A stretch of DNA of 64,000 nucleotides, taken from assembly GCF_002117125.1 (NCBI RefSeq), contig NZ_CP019344.1:2818501-2882500 (forward strand), given 5' to 3'. Below the pieces are notes generated by a model that saw only the letters and a list, made by a program, of their open reading frames with translations, did no database searches and had not been told where the DNA came from. This document shows, piece after piece, positions 1 through 7,253 of the stretch (the first letter of the stretch is position 1; each line of letters starts with the position of its first letter). A program made the position numbers and the translations under genes. The stretch comes from Nonlabens spongiae (lineage in GTDB: Bacteria > Bacteroidota > Bacteroidia > Flavobacteriales > Flavobacteriaceae).

Positions 1-382
1 CGCCATGATCTGAGTAGGCGTGGTGTGTACCGCCCGCAATATTCATGGCCACTCTATATTCTACCGCTTTGAGACATCCTTCAATAGTCCCCTGCGCAAT
101 ACGCAGTTCTCGATCGACTAGCTGCTCGCTCAATGGAAAGCCCAGTTTGCGTGCGGCTCTTCTATCGAGTGACAGATTCTTGAGATCGTCGAGGTAGTCT
201 TGGGTATGCACTCTAAGAACATCTGCATCTTGACACAGTCTTGACGGTTTAAAAAAGTCAGCTGCTGTAGCCGTACCTTCATAAAGCAATTGCTCGGGTA
301 GCAATTCATATTTGATCATGGGGAACCGGTGACCCTCTGGCAGTGGATGTTTGTAAATAGGATGAAAAGCTATAGGAAACAA
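1..382 (-). CDS. Histone deacetylase-family protein, N-terminal part (cut by window edge)
   Basis: Translating the reverse complement gives an open frame from a TTG at 382-380 to the window edge. It begins with FPIAFHPIYKHPLPEGHRFP and continues through KYELLPEQLLYEGT to an NIAGGTHHAY motif near the edge. This matches the N-terminal half of the arginase/deacetylase fold of acetoin-utilisation/HDAC-like deacylases, a zinc hydrolase family; GGTHHA is the conserved start of the metal-site region. An in-frame TGA lies five codons upstream of the TTG (397-395), so the start cannot be much further out. The substrate cannot be told. The C-terminal half lies outside the window. Confidence 0.8.
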   Translation of the reverse strand, partial: MFPIAFHPIYKHPLPEGHRFPMIKYELLPEQLLYEGTATAADFFKPSRLCQDADVLRVHTQDYLDDLKNLSLDRRAARKLGFPLSEQLVDRELRIAQGTIEGCLKAVEYRVAMNIAGGTHHAYSDHG

Positions 383-549
383 GCGCTTTTTGATTCAAAA
401 ATAATATCTGAATAGCTCACACTTGAGTAGTTTCATATTATTAGGACTGCTTTTTAATTGAATTTACTCGAGACTTGTTGATTAAGACATTGACAAACAG
501 CAATTTGAATAATTATCAAAAAGCATGTCGCTAAATTGTTTTTTGATAC

Positions 550-557
550 TACTTTTG
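550..557 (+). promoter_or_regulatory. Bacteroidota -7 promoter element of the thiamine receptor gene
   Basis: TACTTTTG fits the Bacteroidota -7 consensus TAnnTTTG and ends six bases before the riboswitch, so transcription would start at about 562. No TTG is found at the usual 17-23 base spacing. In the rest of the gap from 383 to 549 nothing else is recognisable. Confidence 0.5.
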
Positions 558-563
558 CGCCGT

Positions 564-632
564 CTCAAGGGGTGCCGCAAGGCTGAGATTATACCCGAGG
601 AACCTGGGCAGGTAATGCTGCCAAGGGAAATA
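564..632 (+). promoter_or_regulatory. TPP (THI-box) riboswitch
   Basis: The conserved thiamine pyrophosphate aptamer elements occur in order: GGGGTGCC at 569-576, GGCTGAGAT at 581-589, ACCCGAGGAACCTG across 593-606, and the closing TAATGCTGCCAAGGGAA. This is a standard single aptamer on the plus strand, upstream of the TonB-dependent receptor. Binding of TPP is expected to turn the receptor gene off. Confidence 0.93.
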
Positions 633-638
633 AACACC

Positions 639-668
639 ACCAGTCGCTCGAGAGGCTGGTACGTTTTG
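639..668 (+). terminator. Possible expression platform of the TPP riboswitch
   Basis: ACCAGTC (639-645) pairs with GGCTGGT (654-660) with one G-U pair, leaving an 8-base loop. It is followed by ACGTTTT. This looks like a weak intrinsic terminator between aptamer and receptor gene, and it could be the ligand-dependent off switch. The U-tract is short, so control at translation start is an alternative. Confidence 0.4.
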
Positions 669-733
669 AGCATCCTCCAATTCTATATTAATAACCGAGT
701 AAATGCCCCTTTTATTTGAACAAAACTGTTCTA

Positions 734-2923
734 ATGAAACATTTATCTATGGTTGTAATTGTCGCAGGTTTACTTGCCTCGTCAATTAGCCAAGCACAAA
801 ATCAACAAGTAAAAGACAGCACTGATGCTGAAAAGCTAGATGAGGTACTGGTAAAGGCGGTACGTGTTGATGCAAACTCGCCCATCACGCACAGCAACCT
901 GTCCAAAGAAGAGATTGCAAAACGCAATTTAGGCCAAGACATTCCCATTTTACTCAACTACCTACCTTCAGTAGTCACTACCACAGATGCTGGAGCGGGA
1001 ATAGGTTACACTGGAATAAGAATAAGAGGTGTGAGCGCTCAGTCCACAAACGTAACTATTAATGGTATACCTTATTCTGACGCTGAGTCGCTGGGTACTT
1101 TTTGGGTGAACCTGGGAGATTTTGCGTCATCTGTTGAGAATTTACAGGTGCAGCGCGGTGTCGGGACGAGTACGAATGGTAGTGGCGCTTTTGGAGCGAG
1201 TATCAACGTGTTGACTGATGCTGTATCTAGAGAAGCATCTGGTGAGATTTCTAACTCTTTTGGGAGTTTTAATAGTAGAAAGCACACAGTAAAGTTCTCC
1301 ACGGGCTTGATGAATGAGCATTTTGAGATTGCGGGTAGACTTTCTAACATCGCATCAGATGGTTATATAGATCGAGCGTCTACTGATTTGAAATCTTACT
1401 ATTTACAAGGCTCTTACGTAGATGAAAATAGACTTATAAAAGCAGTCATGTTTGGTGGGAATAATGTGACTTATCAATCGTGGTTTGGAATTGATGAAGA
1501 TCAACTTAAAGAAGATCGTAGATTTAATCCTGCAGGTCAGTATACTGATGAAGATGGTAACACTCAGTTCTACGATAATGAAGTGGACGACTATCGCCAG
1601 GACCATTATCAATTGCACTGGAATGAGCGCATCAACAATAGGTTATCTACAAACGTAGCGCTGAACTACACTTATGGTCGTGGATTTTTTGAGCAATATC
1701 GTGAAGATGACGATTTTGATACCTATGGTTTTGATCCTCTAACCGTCAATGGTAGCTTAGTGAATACCACTGACCTTATAAGACGTCGCTGGCTGGATAA
1801 CGATTACTACGTTCTTAACGCAAACGTAAATTATAAGGGTAACCAGATGGATATTATCTCTGGATTTTCCTTTTCACACTACGATGGTGATCATTTTGGC
1901 GAGGTGATCTGGGCACGTTTTGCCAGCCAGAGTGATATCAGAGACCGTTATTACGATGGTAACGGGAAGAAGAATGATTTTTCCGCTTTCGCGAAAGCGA
2001 CATTTAAAATCAACAATCAGTTCCAGTTATATGGTGATCTACAACTGCGCAACGTTAACTATGAAACCTCAGGTATCAATTCAAACCTCACTCAATTTAA
2101 TGTAGACGAGAATTATCTTTTCTTCAACCCAAAATTAGGGGTGACCTATAATGTAGATGAGGAGAATGATTTTTACTTCTCCTATGCCCGAGCAAATCGT
2201 GAGCCTAACAGAGATGACTTTGAAAACAATCCTGAGATACAGCCTGAGCAACTCAATGACTTTGAACTGGGATGGCGTCACCGTGATGGCAACTTTAGAC
2301 TTAATGCAAATTCCTATTTCATGCTGTATGACGAGCAGCTCGTATTGACCGGTGCGATCAATGATGTGGGAACTCTTTTACGTACTAACAGTGGGCGTAG
2401 CTATAGGTTGGGACTTGAAGTTGACGCCGTGATTCCTGTAGCTGATTTCTTTACCATCCAGCCTAATATCACGCTTAGCCGAAATAAAAATATTGACTTC
2501 ATCAGGTCATTTGATGGCGAGTTTGAAAGATTAGGCGATACTGATATTGCTTACTCACCTGAGGTTATCTCTACTACTGCCCTGGTATTTGCTCCTTTTA
2601 AAGGTTTTCAAGCATCACTTATTGGAAAGTACGTAGGGGAACAGTTCATGAGTAATGTGGAGGCTGACCGATCTAAACTGGATGATTATTTTGTAAGTGA
2701 CTTGAATCTAGTTTATAGCTTTCAGCCTAAATCTATTTTTAAAGAGATCGTATTTACAGGACTGGTAAATAATCTTTTTGATGAAGAGTATGTTTCAAAT
2801 GGTTATTACTTCTCATTTGATGATGATTTCACTACCCCTGGAACTATTGTGACTCAAGAAGGAGCAGGTTTTTACCCTCAAGCGGGTATCAACTTCTTAG
2901 TAGGGGCTACTTTTAAGTTCTAG
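734..2923 (+). CDS. TonB-dependent outer-membrane receptor, probably for thiamine or a precursor
   Basis: The protein has a signal peptide ending near SISQAQ, a plug domain (DEVLVKAVRV, then the IRIRGVSAQS and NGIPYSDAES motifs) and a long C-terminal beta-barrel ending in the aromatic VGATFKF typical of outer-membrane barrels. It imports a substrate across the outer membrane using TonB-ExbBD energy. The substrate is inferred from the TPP riboswitch directly upstream, an arrangement known for Bacteroidota thiamine receptors. The frame also extends to a TTG at 716, but ATG 734 places the signal peptide at the N-terminus. An iterated palindrome at 1984-1999 encodes SAFAKAT within the barrel. A strong terminator follows. 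Confidence 0.9.
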   Translation: MKHLSMVVIVAGLLASSISQAQNQQVKDSTDAEKLDEVLVKAVRVDANSPITHSNLSKEEIAKRNLGQDIPILLNYLPSVVTTTDAGAGIGYTGIRIRGVSAQSTNVTINGIPYSDAESLGTFWVNLGDFASSVENLQVQRGVGTSTNGSGAFGASINVLTDAVSREASGEISNSFGSFNSRKHTVKFSTGLMNEHFEIAGRLSNIASDGYIDRASTDLKSYYLQGSYVDENRLIKAVMFGGNNVTYQSWFGIDEDQLKEDRRFNPAGQYTDEDGNTQFYDNEVDDYRQDHYQLHWNERINNRLSTNVALNYTYGRGFFEQYREDDDFDTYGFDPLTVNGSLVNTTDLIRRRWLDNDYYVLNANVNYKGNQMDIISGFSFSHYDGDHFGEVIWARFASQSDIRDRYYDGNGKKNDFSAFAKATFKINNQFQLYGDLQLRNVNYETSGINSNLTQFNVDENYLFFNPKLGVTYNVDEENDFYFSYARANREPNRDDFENNPEIQPEQLNDFELGWRHRDGNFRLNANSYFMLYDEQLVLTGAINDVGTLLRTNSGRSYRLGLEVDAVIPVADFFTIQPNITLSRNKNIDFIRSFDGEFERLGDTDIAYSPEVISTTALVFAPFKGFQASLIGKYVGEQFMSNVEADRSKLDDYFVSDLNLVYSFQPKSIFKEIVFTGLVNNLFDEEYVSNGYYFSFDDDFTTPGTIVTQEGAGFYPQAGINFLVGATFKF
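1984..1999. repeat. Iterated palindrome CGCTTTCGCGAAAGCG, copy 1 (coding)
   Basis: Perfect 16-bp palindrome inside the TonB receptor gene, read there as Ala-Phe-Ala-Lys-Ala. Confidence 0.95.
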
Positions 2924-2945
2924 GAAATCGCAAAACAGCTTATTT

Positions 2946-2981
2946 ATGCCTCGGTCGTAAATCGATCGAGGCATATTTTTT
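2946..2981 (+). terminator. Intrinsic terminator after the TonB receptor gene
   Basis: ATGCCTCG (2946-2953) pairs with CGAGGCAT (2967-2974), and the stem extends inward by four more pairs including a G-U. It is followed by a run of six T. It lies between convergent genes. Confidence 0.85.
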
Positions 2982-3414
2982 AATTAGAAACTGTAATGAT
3001 ATTACCACTGCGACTCACGCGGTAAGGCTTAAGGCCATACTCTCCATCTCCCGTGAGAGGTAAACCCAAAATAATGTCATAGCTATTCTCATCGTCAGCA
3101 CAAGGGCAAGTAAGTTGCGTGCCGTCTAATCGCATACGGGAACAATCGCTTGGGCTGTGATTAGGATCGCTCAGCTCCCAAGCACGATATTGCTCATTTC
3201 CCTGGTGGTAGACAACAACTCCACGCAGGCCAGCATTAGGCACCAGCACGGCGTTTTGAGCAAAATTAAGTTGAGAGTACTGTGGTAAATTTGTATTGAG
3301 CTGCACCTGGAAAGATATGTCCACTAGAAAGGGATTCTGCCGGACGCTGTCATCGTCTTGACAGGCTAGAAAAGCAAACATCGCTATTAACAAAGAAAAT
3401 TTACGCAAAATCAT
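2980..3414 (-). CDS. Secreted lipoprotein with a Rieske-like fold lacking iron ligands
   Basis: About 144 residues starting at ATG 3414; a longer frame reaches 3444 but would bury the signal peptide. The N-terminus is a lipoprotein signal (LIAMFAFLAC, lipobox Cys, then QDDD). The C-terminal half, with DPNHSPSDCSRM, then TCPC and a final YGLKPYRVSRSGNIITV, resembles the layout of a Rieske domain. The CxH and CxxH ligand pairs are not both present, so it probably binds no 2Fe-2S cluster. Related lipoproteins seem common in flavobacteria. Function unknown; the Rieske likeness is my own reading. Confidence 0.6.
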   Translation of the reverse strand: MILRKFSLLIAMFAFLACQDDDSVRQNPFLVDISFQVQLNTNLPQYSQLNFAQNAVLVPNAGLRGVVVYHQGNEQYRAWELSDPNHSPSDCSRMRLDGTQLTCPCADDENSYDIILGLPLTGDGEYGLKPYRVSRSGNIITVSN

Positions 3415-3541
3415 AAGTCTTGATCTATCAAAGGTATAACGCAAAACAGGTTTATTATTATATTTGACAAAAGTCCCACATCGCGATGGGATTTTTTTGT
3501 TTGATAGACAGAATTTTAAAGAATGATGTTTTGATAAGTTA

Positions 3542-3557
3542 CGCTTTCGCGAAAGCG
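3542..3557. repeat. Iterated palindrome, copy 2 (intergenic)
   Basis: Perfect 16-bp core. Flanks TTA and TAA extend the symmetry to 22 bp. It lies 19 bp before the greA start codon, probably in its leader. Confidence 0.95.
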
Positions 3558-3576
3558 TAAACCTAAAAGGAACTAT

Positions 3577-4056
3577 ATGAGTAATGTATCTTATTATACA
3601 GAAGAAGGCTTAAAAAAGTTGAAGGATGAGCTACAACATTTGAAGGATGTGGAGCGTCCAGCTGCCTCTCAAGCCATTGCTGAAGCGCGTGACAAGGGAG
3701 ATTTGAGTGAGAATGCAGAATATGATGCCGCAAAAGAGGCTCAGGGCATGCTGGAAATGCGCATTTCAAAACTAGAAGCTACCGTGGCAAATGCAAGGGT
3801 AATAGATGAGAACACCTTAGACCTGTCCAAGGTTTTGATTCACAGCAATGTAAAGATCAAGAACCAGAACAATAACATGGTAATGAATTACAAGCTAGTG
3901 GCACAGAGCGAGGCAGATTTATCTAAAGGACACATCTCTGTAGATTCACCCATAGGTAAAGCCTTACTGGGTAAACAGGTAGGTGATATTGCTGAGGCTC
4001 AGGTTCCAGTAGGTGTGATCAAATTAGAAATTTTAGAAATCTCCAGAGGCTCATGA
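3577..4056 (+). CDS. greA: Transcription elongation factor GreA
   Basis: 159 residues, the normal length. An N-terminal coiled coil (about 1-75) carries the tip motif DKGDLSENAEYDAAKE with the acidic residues D42 and E45 that enter the RNA polymerase secondary channel. A C-terminal FKBP-like domain (about 85-158) ends in VGVIKLEILEI. It stimulates transcript cleavage in backtracked RNA polymerase. AAAAGGAAC precedes the ATG. Its stop overlaps the start of the following HIT gene by four bases (ATGA), so the two are probably co-translated. Confidence 0.97.
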   Translation: MSNVSYYTEEGLKKLKDELQHLKDVERPAASQAIAEARDKGDLSENAEYDAAKEAQGMLEMRISKLEATVANARVIDENTLDLSKVLIHSNVKIKNQNNNMVMNYKLVAQSEADLSKGHISVDSPIGKALLGKQVGDIAEAQVPVGVIKLEILEISRGS

Positions 4057-4457
4057 GTTTGTTTACCAAAATTATATCAGGTGAGATCCCATCCTACAAA
4101 ATCGCCGAAACGGAAGACTTCTTTGCTTTTTTGGACATCAATCCAAACGCTCCAGGCCATATTTTATGCGTGCCCAAACAGGAGGTGGACAAAATTTTTG
4201 ATCTGGATGAGGACATCTATACAGGTTTGATGCAATTTTCGCGCAAGGTGGCTCACGCCATGCGTGAGGTAATGCCTTGTAAAAGAGTCGGGATGTCAGT
4301 CATAGGACTGGAGGTTCCTCATGTGCATGTGCATTTGATCCCGTTGCGCGATATGGAAGACATAAGATTCACCAGCAAAGTTTCTCTTGAAGAAACCGAG
4401 ATGCTGGAAATCGCAAAAAAGATCTCAGAATCTTACAACGGCTTGTCTCAAAATTGA
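4053..4457 (+). CDS. HIT-family nucleotide-binding hydrolase
   Basis: 134 residues with the histidine triad HVHVH at 90-94 (family motif H-phi-H-phi-H), the conserved N-terminal CIFCKI-like segment in the form LFTKIISGEIP, and a FAFLDINPNAPGH strand. HIT proteins cleave nucleoside phosphoramidates and similar adenylylated compounds in the cytoplasm. The usual second CxxC zinc-type cysteines are absent. It overlaps greA by four bases, and the greA-HIT pairing is frequent in Bacteroidota. Confidence 0.93.
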   Translation: MSLFTKIISGEIPSYKIAETEDFFAFLDINPNAPGHILCVPKQEVDKIFDLDEDIYTGLMQFSRKVAHAMREVMPCKRVGMSVIGLEVPHVHVHLIPLRDMEDIRFTSKVSLEETEMLEIAKKISESYNGLSQN

Positions 4458-4546
4458 TGAATCATAAGCTGCGATAAGGTTTTATGATAATGATTATGAC
4501 TTAGACTTCAACATTGAGCTTTATCTTTGTGCTTAAAATTTAAGAT

Positions 4547-4957
4547 ATGTATCCACCAGAATTAGTACAACCCATGCGCGACGACTTAGGAAGCGCTGGT
4601 TTTCAACATTTATATACAGAAAAAGAGGTTAACGAGGCAATTTCAAAAGAAGGAACTACACTTGTTGTGGTGAATTCTGTATGTGGTTGTGCCGCGGCAA
4701 ATGCGCGACCAGGTGCAAAAATGTCTCTAGAGAATGATAAAAAGCCTGATAATCTAGTAACCGTTTTTGCGGGAGTAGATCGTGAGGCTGTAGATACGGC
4801 AAGAGCGGCAATGGTTCCATTTCCACCCAGTTCACCGAGTATGGCCTTGTTCAAGAATGGCGAGTTAGTCCATATGCTTGAAAGACATCACATCGAGGGG
4901 CGTCCTGCAGAGATGATTGCTGAGAATCTTAAAGAGGCCTACAATCAGAACTGTTAA
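4547..4957 (+). CDS. Bacilliredoxin, BrxA/BrxB family
   Basis: 136 residues beginning MYPPELVQPMRDDL and carrying the CGC redox motif at C46-G-C48 within VVNSVCGCAAANARPGA, all diagnostic of the BrxA/BrxB (YphP/YqiW) family. In Firmicutes these thioredoxin-fold proteins reverse mixed disulfides of bacillithiol; the low-molecular-weight thiol of this organism is not shown by the sequence. A -7 like TATCTTTG lies just upstream near 4520. A clear terminator follows. Confidence 0.93.
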   Translation: MYPPELVQPMRDDLGSAGFQHLYTEKEVNEAISKEGTTLVVVNSVCGCAAANARPGAKMSLENDKKPDNLVTVFAGVDREAVDTARAAMVPFPPSSPSMALFKNGELVHMLERHHIEGRPAEMIAENLKEAYNQNC

Positions 4958-4978
4958 GCACCAAGAAAATAACTTGTT

Positions 4979-5010
4979 AAACCCTGCCAAATCTGGCAGG
5001 GTTTTCTTTT
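4979..5010 (+). terminator. Intrinsic terminator after the bacilliredoxin gene
   Basis: ACCCTGCC (4981-4988) and GGCAGGGT (4995-5002) form a perfect 8-bp stem around AAATCT, followed by TTTCTTTT. Confidence 0.9.
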
Positions 5011-5064
5011 TATGCATGCATAAGAAATAAATCTCAACTCTGTCATTTACAGACTTCATCACTT

Positions 5065-5072
5065 TACCTTTG
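5065..5072 (+). promoter_or_regulatory. -7 promoter element of plsC
   Basis: TACCTTTG fits TAnnTTTG. It ends five bases before an ATG at 5077, so a transcript would start on or beside that codon, giving a leaderless or very short leader mRNA. No convincing TTG at -33. Confidence 0.45.
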
Positions 5073-5120
5073 TAAGATGCAAAAGATTCTTGCTTACCCC
5101 TTACAATAGTTCATTTTCTA

Positions 5121-5810
5121 TTGTTTTTTTTGTTTTTGCTGATTTTTCACCCCATTCAACTGATATGTCATGCGATAGGTGGACATGATCTCCATCAAAA
5201 AAGTGTTGCCGCGCTGAATTTTTTTCTAATGGGTTCTCAGCTTCCTTTATTCAATACATTTAGTATTGAGTTCAGTAAGGAATTACCTACAGGACCGTCT
5301 TATATTTTTGTCTGCAACCATCAGAGTATGTTTGACATCCCTCCGATGATCTATTATTTGAGGAAATACTATCCAAAATTTGTGGCTAAAAAAGAGCTCG
5401 CAAAGGGAATCCCGAGTATTTCGCTCAATCTCAGAATAGGAGAGAACTGTCCTATAGATAGAAAGGACCGTAAACAAGCTATAGCTGCACTAACGAATTT
5501 CTCAAAAAACGTAAACGAGAAAAATAGGAGCGTTGTGATTTTTGCCGAAGGTACGCGTAGCCGCACTGGAGAACCTAAACCATTCCAGCGTAGCGGTTTG
5601 AAAACTATTTTTAAATACGTTCCAGAAGCCGTGGTGGTTCCGGTCTCAATTAATAACAGCTGGAAAATAGATCGGTATGGCAGATTTCCTTATGGTATTG
5701 GGAATCATATAAAGGTTACTTGTCATCATCCTATACCGCTCAAGGATCGTAATCATGATGAAGTGATTGATCAAGCGCAAGAAATAGTTCACAAGGGAGT
5801 TATATTGTAA
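5121..5810 (+). CDS. plsC: 1-acyl-sn-glycerol-3-phosphate acyltransferase (PlsC), 5' end apparently frameshifted
   Basis: Transfers an acyl group to lysophosphatidic acid at the inner membrane. Visible motifs are NHQSMFD (His67 and Asp72 of the HX4D acyltransferase motif, numbered from this start) and FAEGTRSR at 141-148, plus an N-terminal hydrophobic segment. The frame used starts with a weak TTG and lacks the expected N-terminus. An ATG at 5077 reads MQKILAYP in another frame, and then a run of four C (5097-5100) is followed in the PlsC frame by LTIVHFLLFFLFLL. One more C would join the two into a normal PlsC start. It is therefore either a one-base deletion, an error, or an internal start. 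Confidence 0.88.
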   Translation: MFFLFLLIFHPIQLICHAIGGHDLHQKSVAALNFFLMGSQLPLFNTFSIEFSKELPTGPSYIFVCNHQSMFDIPPMIYYLRKYYPKFVAKKELAKGIPSISLNLRIGENCPIDRKDRKQAIAALTNFSKNVNEKNRSVVIFAEGTRSRTGEPKPFQRSGLKTIFKYVPEAVVVPVSINNSWKIDRYGRFPYGIGNHIKVTCHHPIPLKDRNHDEVIDQAQEIVHKGVIL

Positions 5811-5844
5811 ACCCTTCTTCATTAGAATCATATAAATCTAAACA

Positions 5845-6849
5845 ATGATAAAATCCCTAAAAAATATACGCATTGAAGTAATGCAGTCACTTGAGGGAAA
5901 AGTTGAATCTTTCATGGATCAATTCTTAATTCCCGTTGAGAAAATCTGGCAACCTAGTGACTTTTTACCTGATAGTACAGCTGACAACTTTTTTGAGAAG
6001 GTCAGAGAAATTAAAGAACTTGCCAAAGAGCTTCCTTATGATCTCTGGGTAGCGCTAGTGGGCGATACCATTACTGAGGAAGCATTACCTACTTATGAGT
6101 CTTGGCTTATGGATGTAGAAGGTGTTAACCAGCATGAGAATAAAGGTAATATTTGGTCTAAATGGGTTCGTCAGTGGACCGGTGAGGAAAATCGGCACGG
6201 TGATGTATTGAACAAATACCTTTATCTCTCAGGTAGAGTAAACATGCGTCAGGTGGAGATTACCACGCATCACTTGATCAATGACGGATTTGATATAGGT
6301 ACTGATAGAGATCCATACAAGAACTTTGTCTACACATCATTTCAAGAACTTGCAACCTACATCTCACATAATAGAGTAGCAAAGTTAGCAAGACAGTATG
6401 GAAACACTGCGTTGTCTAAAATGTGTCGCATCATTTCAGGTGATGAGATGAGACATCATCAGGCTTACTGTAAGTTTGTAGACGAAATATTCAAAGTAGA
6501 TCCTAACAACATGATGGTTGCTTTTAAAGAGATGATGGTGCATAAAATCGTTATGCCAGCTCATTTTTTGAGAGAAACTGGCCAGACCATCAGCTCTGCA
6601 TTTGAAGATTTCTCTAACAGTGCTCAACGCATAGGAGTTTATACATCTCAAGATTATATAGATATTCTGCAAAAACTCATTGATAAATGGGATATAGCGA
6701 GCATTGAAAACCTTAATGAAGAAGGTGAGAAGGCGCGCGACTATTTGATGAAATTACCCGCGAGGATGACCAGAGTTGCTCAACGGGTAAAAATACCTAG
6801 TGAAATTACTAAGTTCACCTGGGTCGAGCCAGCGGTAGTGGCTTCTTAA
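5845..6849 (+). CDS. Acyl-[acyl-carrier-protein] desaturase
   Basis: 334 residues of the soluble di-iron stearoyl-ACP desaturase family. Both iron-ligand motifs are visible: EENRH around 114-118 and DEMRHH around 200-205, each in an E-x-x-H context. It introduces a double bond into acyl-ACP, so unsaturated acyl chains become available to the acyltransferase encoded 35 bp upstream; the two may be one transcription unit for membrane lipid synthesis. Regiospecificity cannot be read from the sequence. A strong terminator follows. Confidence 0.93.
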   Translation: MIKSLKNIRIEVMQSLEGKVESFMDQFLIPVEKIWQPSDFLPDSTADNFFEKVREIKELAKELPYDLWVALVGDTITEEALPTYESWLMDVEGVNQHENKGNIWSKWVRQWTGEENRHGDVLNKYLYLSGRVNMRQVEITTHHLINDGFDIGTDRDPYKNFVYTSFQELATYISHNRVAKLARQYGNTALSKMCRIISGDEMRHHQAYCKFVDEIFKVDPNNMMVAFKEMMVHKIVMPAHFLRETGQTISSAFEDFSNSAQRIGVYTSQDYIDILQKLIDKWDIASIENLNEEGEKARDYLMKLPARMTRVAQRVKIPSEITKFTWVEPAVVAS

Positions 6850-6870
6850 TTAACAAATACATATATCTTA

Positions 6871-6906
6871 AAAGCTGATCTTTAAATGATAAGATCAGCT
6901 TTTTTG
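6871..6906 (+). terminator. Intrinsic terminator after the desaturase gene
   Basis: AAAGCTGATCTT (6871-6882) pairs perfectly with AAGATCAGCTTT (6891-6902), followed by more T. Confidence 0.92.
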
Positions 6907-7198
6907 TTTTAGGAATTATTGTGTGTTATAGATTGATTACGCTTTCGCGAAAGCGAGACAAGGACCAGCGCTACTTGATTAATTCAAGAATGAACTTAAG
7001 GATGAGTCGCTGGTCTGATTGCATAAGTAATCCCTTAACTTTTTGAAATCTAAATTAAATAATCACCTCTCATCATAAGCTGAGGGATCATCAAGTTACT
7101 TAAATCTCGATCAATCTAGCTTAAAATAAAGTTTAACGTGATATGGTAACTTGAGTGTATATAAAATCTCAGTAATAAAGTAATAAAATAATTCCGAT
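6907..7198. other. Intergenic stretch with nested inverted repeats
   Basis: No gene found. It holds one copy of the iterated palindrome (6940-6955) and, just after it, an 8-bp inverted repeat GACCAGCG (6963-6970) / CGCTGGTC (7009-7016) enclosing a small hairpin CTTGA-TTAAT-TCAAG. The remainder is AT-rich and without recognisable features. Confidence 0.5.
6940..6955. repeat. Iterated palindrome, copy 3 (intergenic)
   Basis: Perfect 16-bp core; the immediate flanking bases (A and A) are not symmetric. Confidence 0.95.
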
Positions 7199-7230
7199 AA
7201 AAAAAAGCCGCTAGTTAAATCTAGCGGCCT
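7199..7230 (-). terminator. Intrinsic terminator of the OmpA-family gene
   Basis: On the minus strand GCCGCTAG and CTAGCGGC (7221-7228 and 7207-7214) form a perfect stem followed by a run of T, 26 bases after the stop codon. Confidence 0.9.
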
Positions 7231-7253
7231 TTGGGATATAGGTAAGGATACTT

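Noticed and set aside
525..719. 64-residue open frame over the TPP riboswitch
   Set aside because: It spans the aptamer and its hairpin; the conserved RNA elements explain the sequence and the peptide has no family features.
3464..3500. Terminator-like CCCACATCGCGATGGG with a T-run in front of greA
   Set aside because: The stem is interrupted by mismatches and it lies between divergent genes, where a plus-strand terminator has no gene to end.
4483..4501. Fur box before the bacilliredoxin gene (GATAATGATTATGACTTAG)
   Set aside because: Only about 13 of 19 positions fit the consensus and the right half-site is poor; not enough to claim iron regulation.
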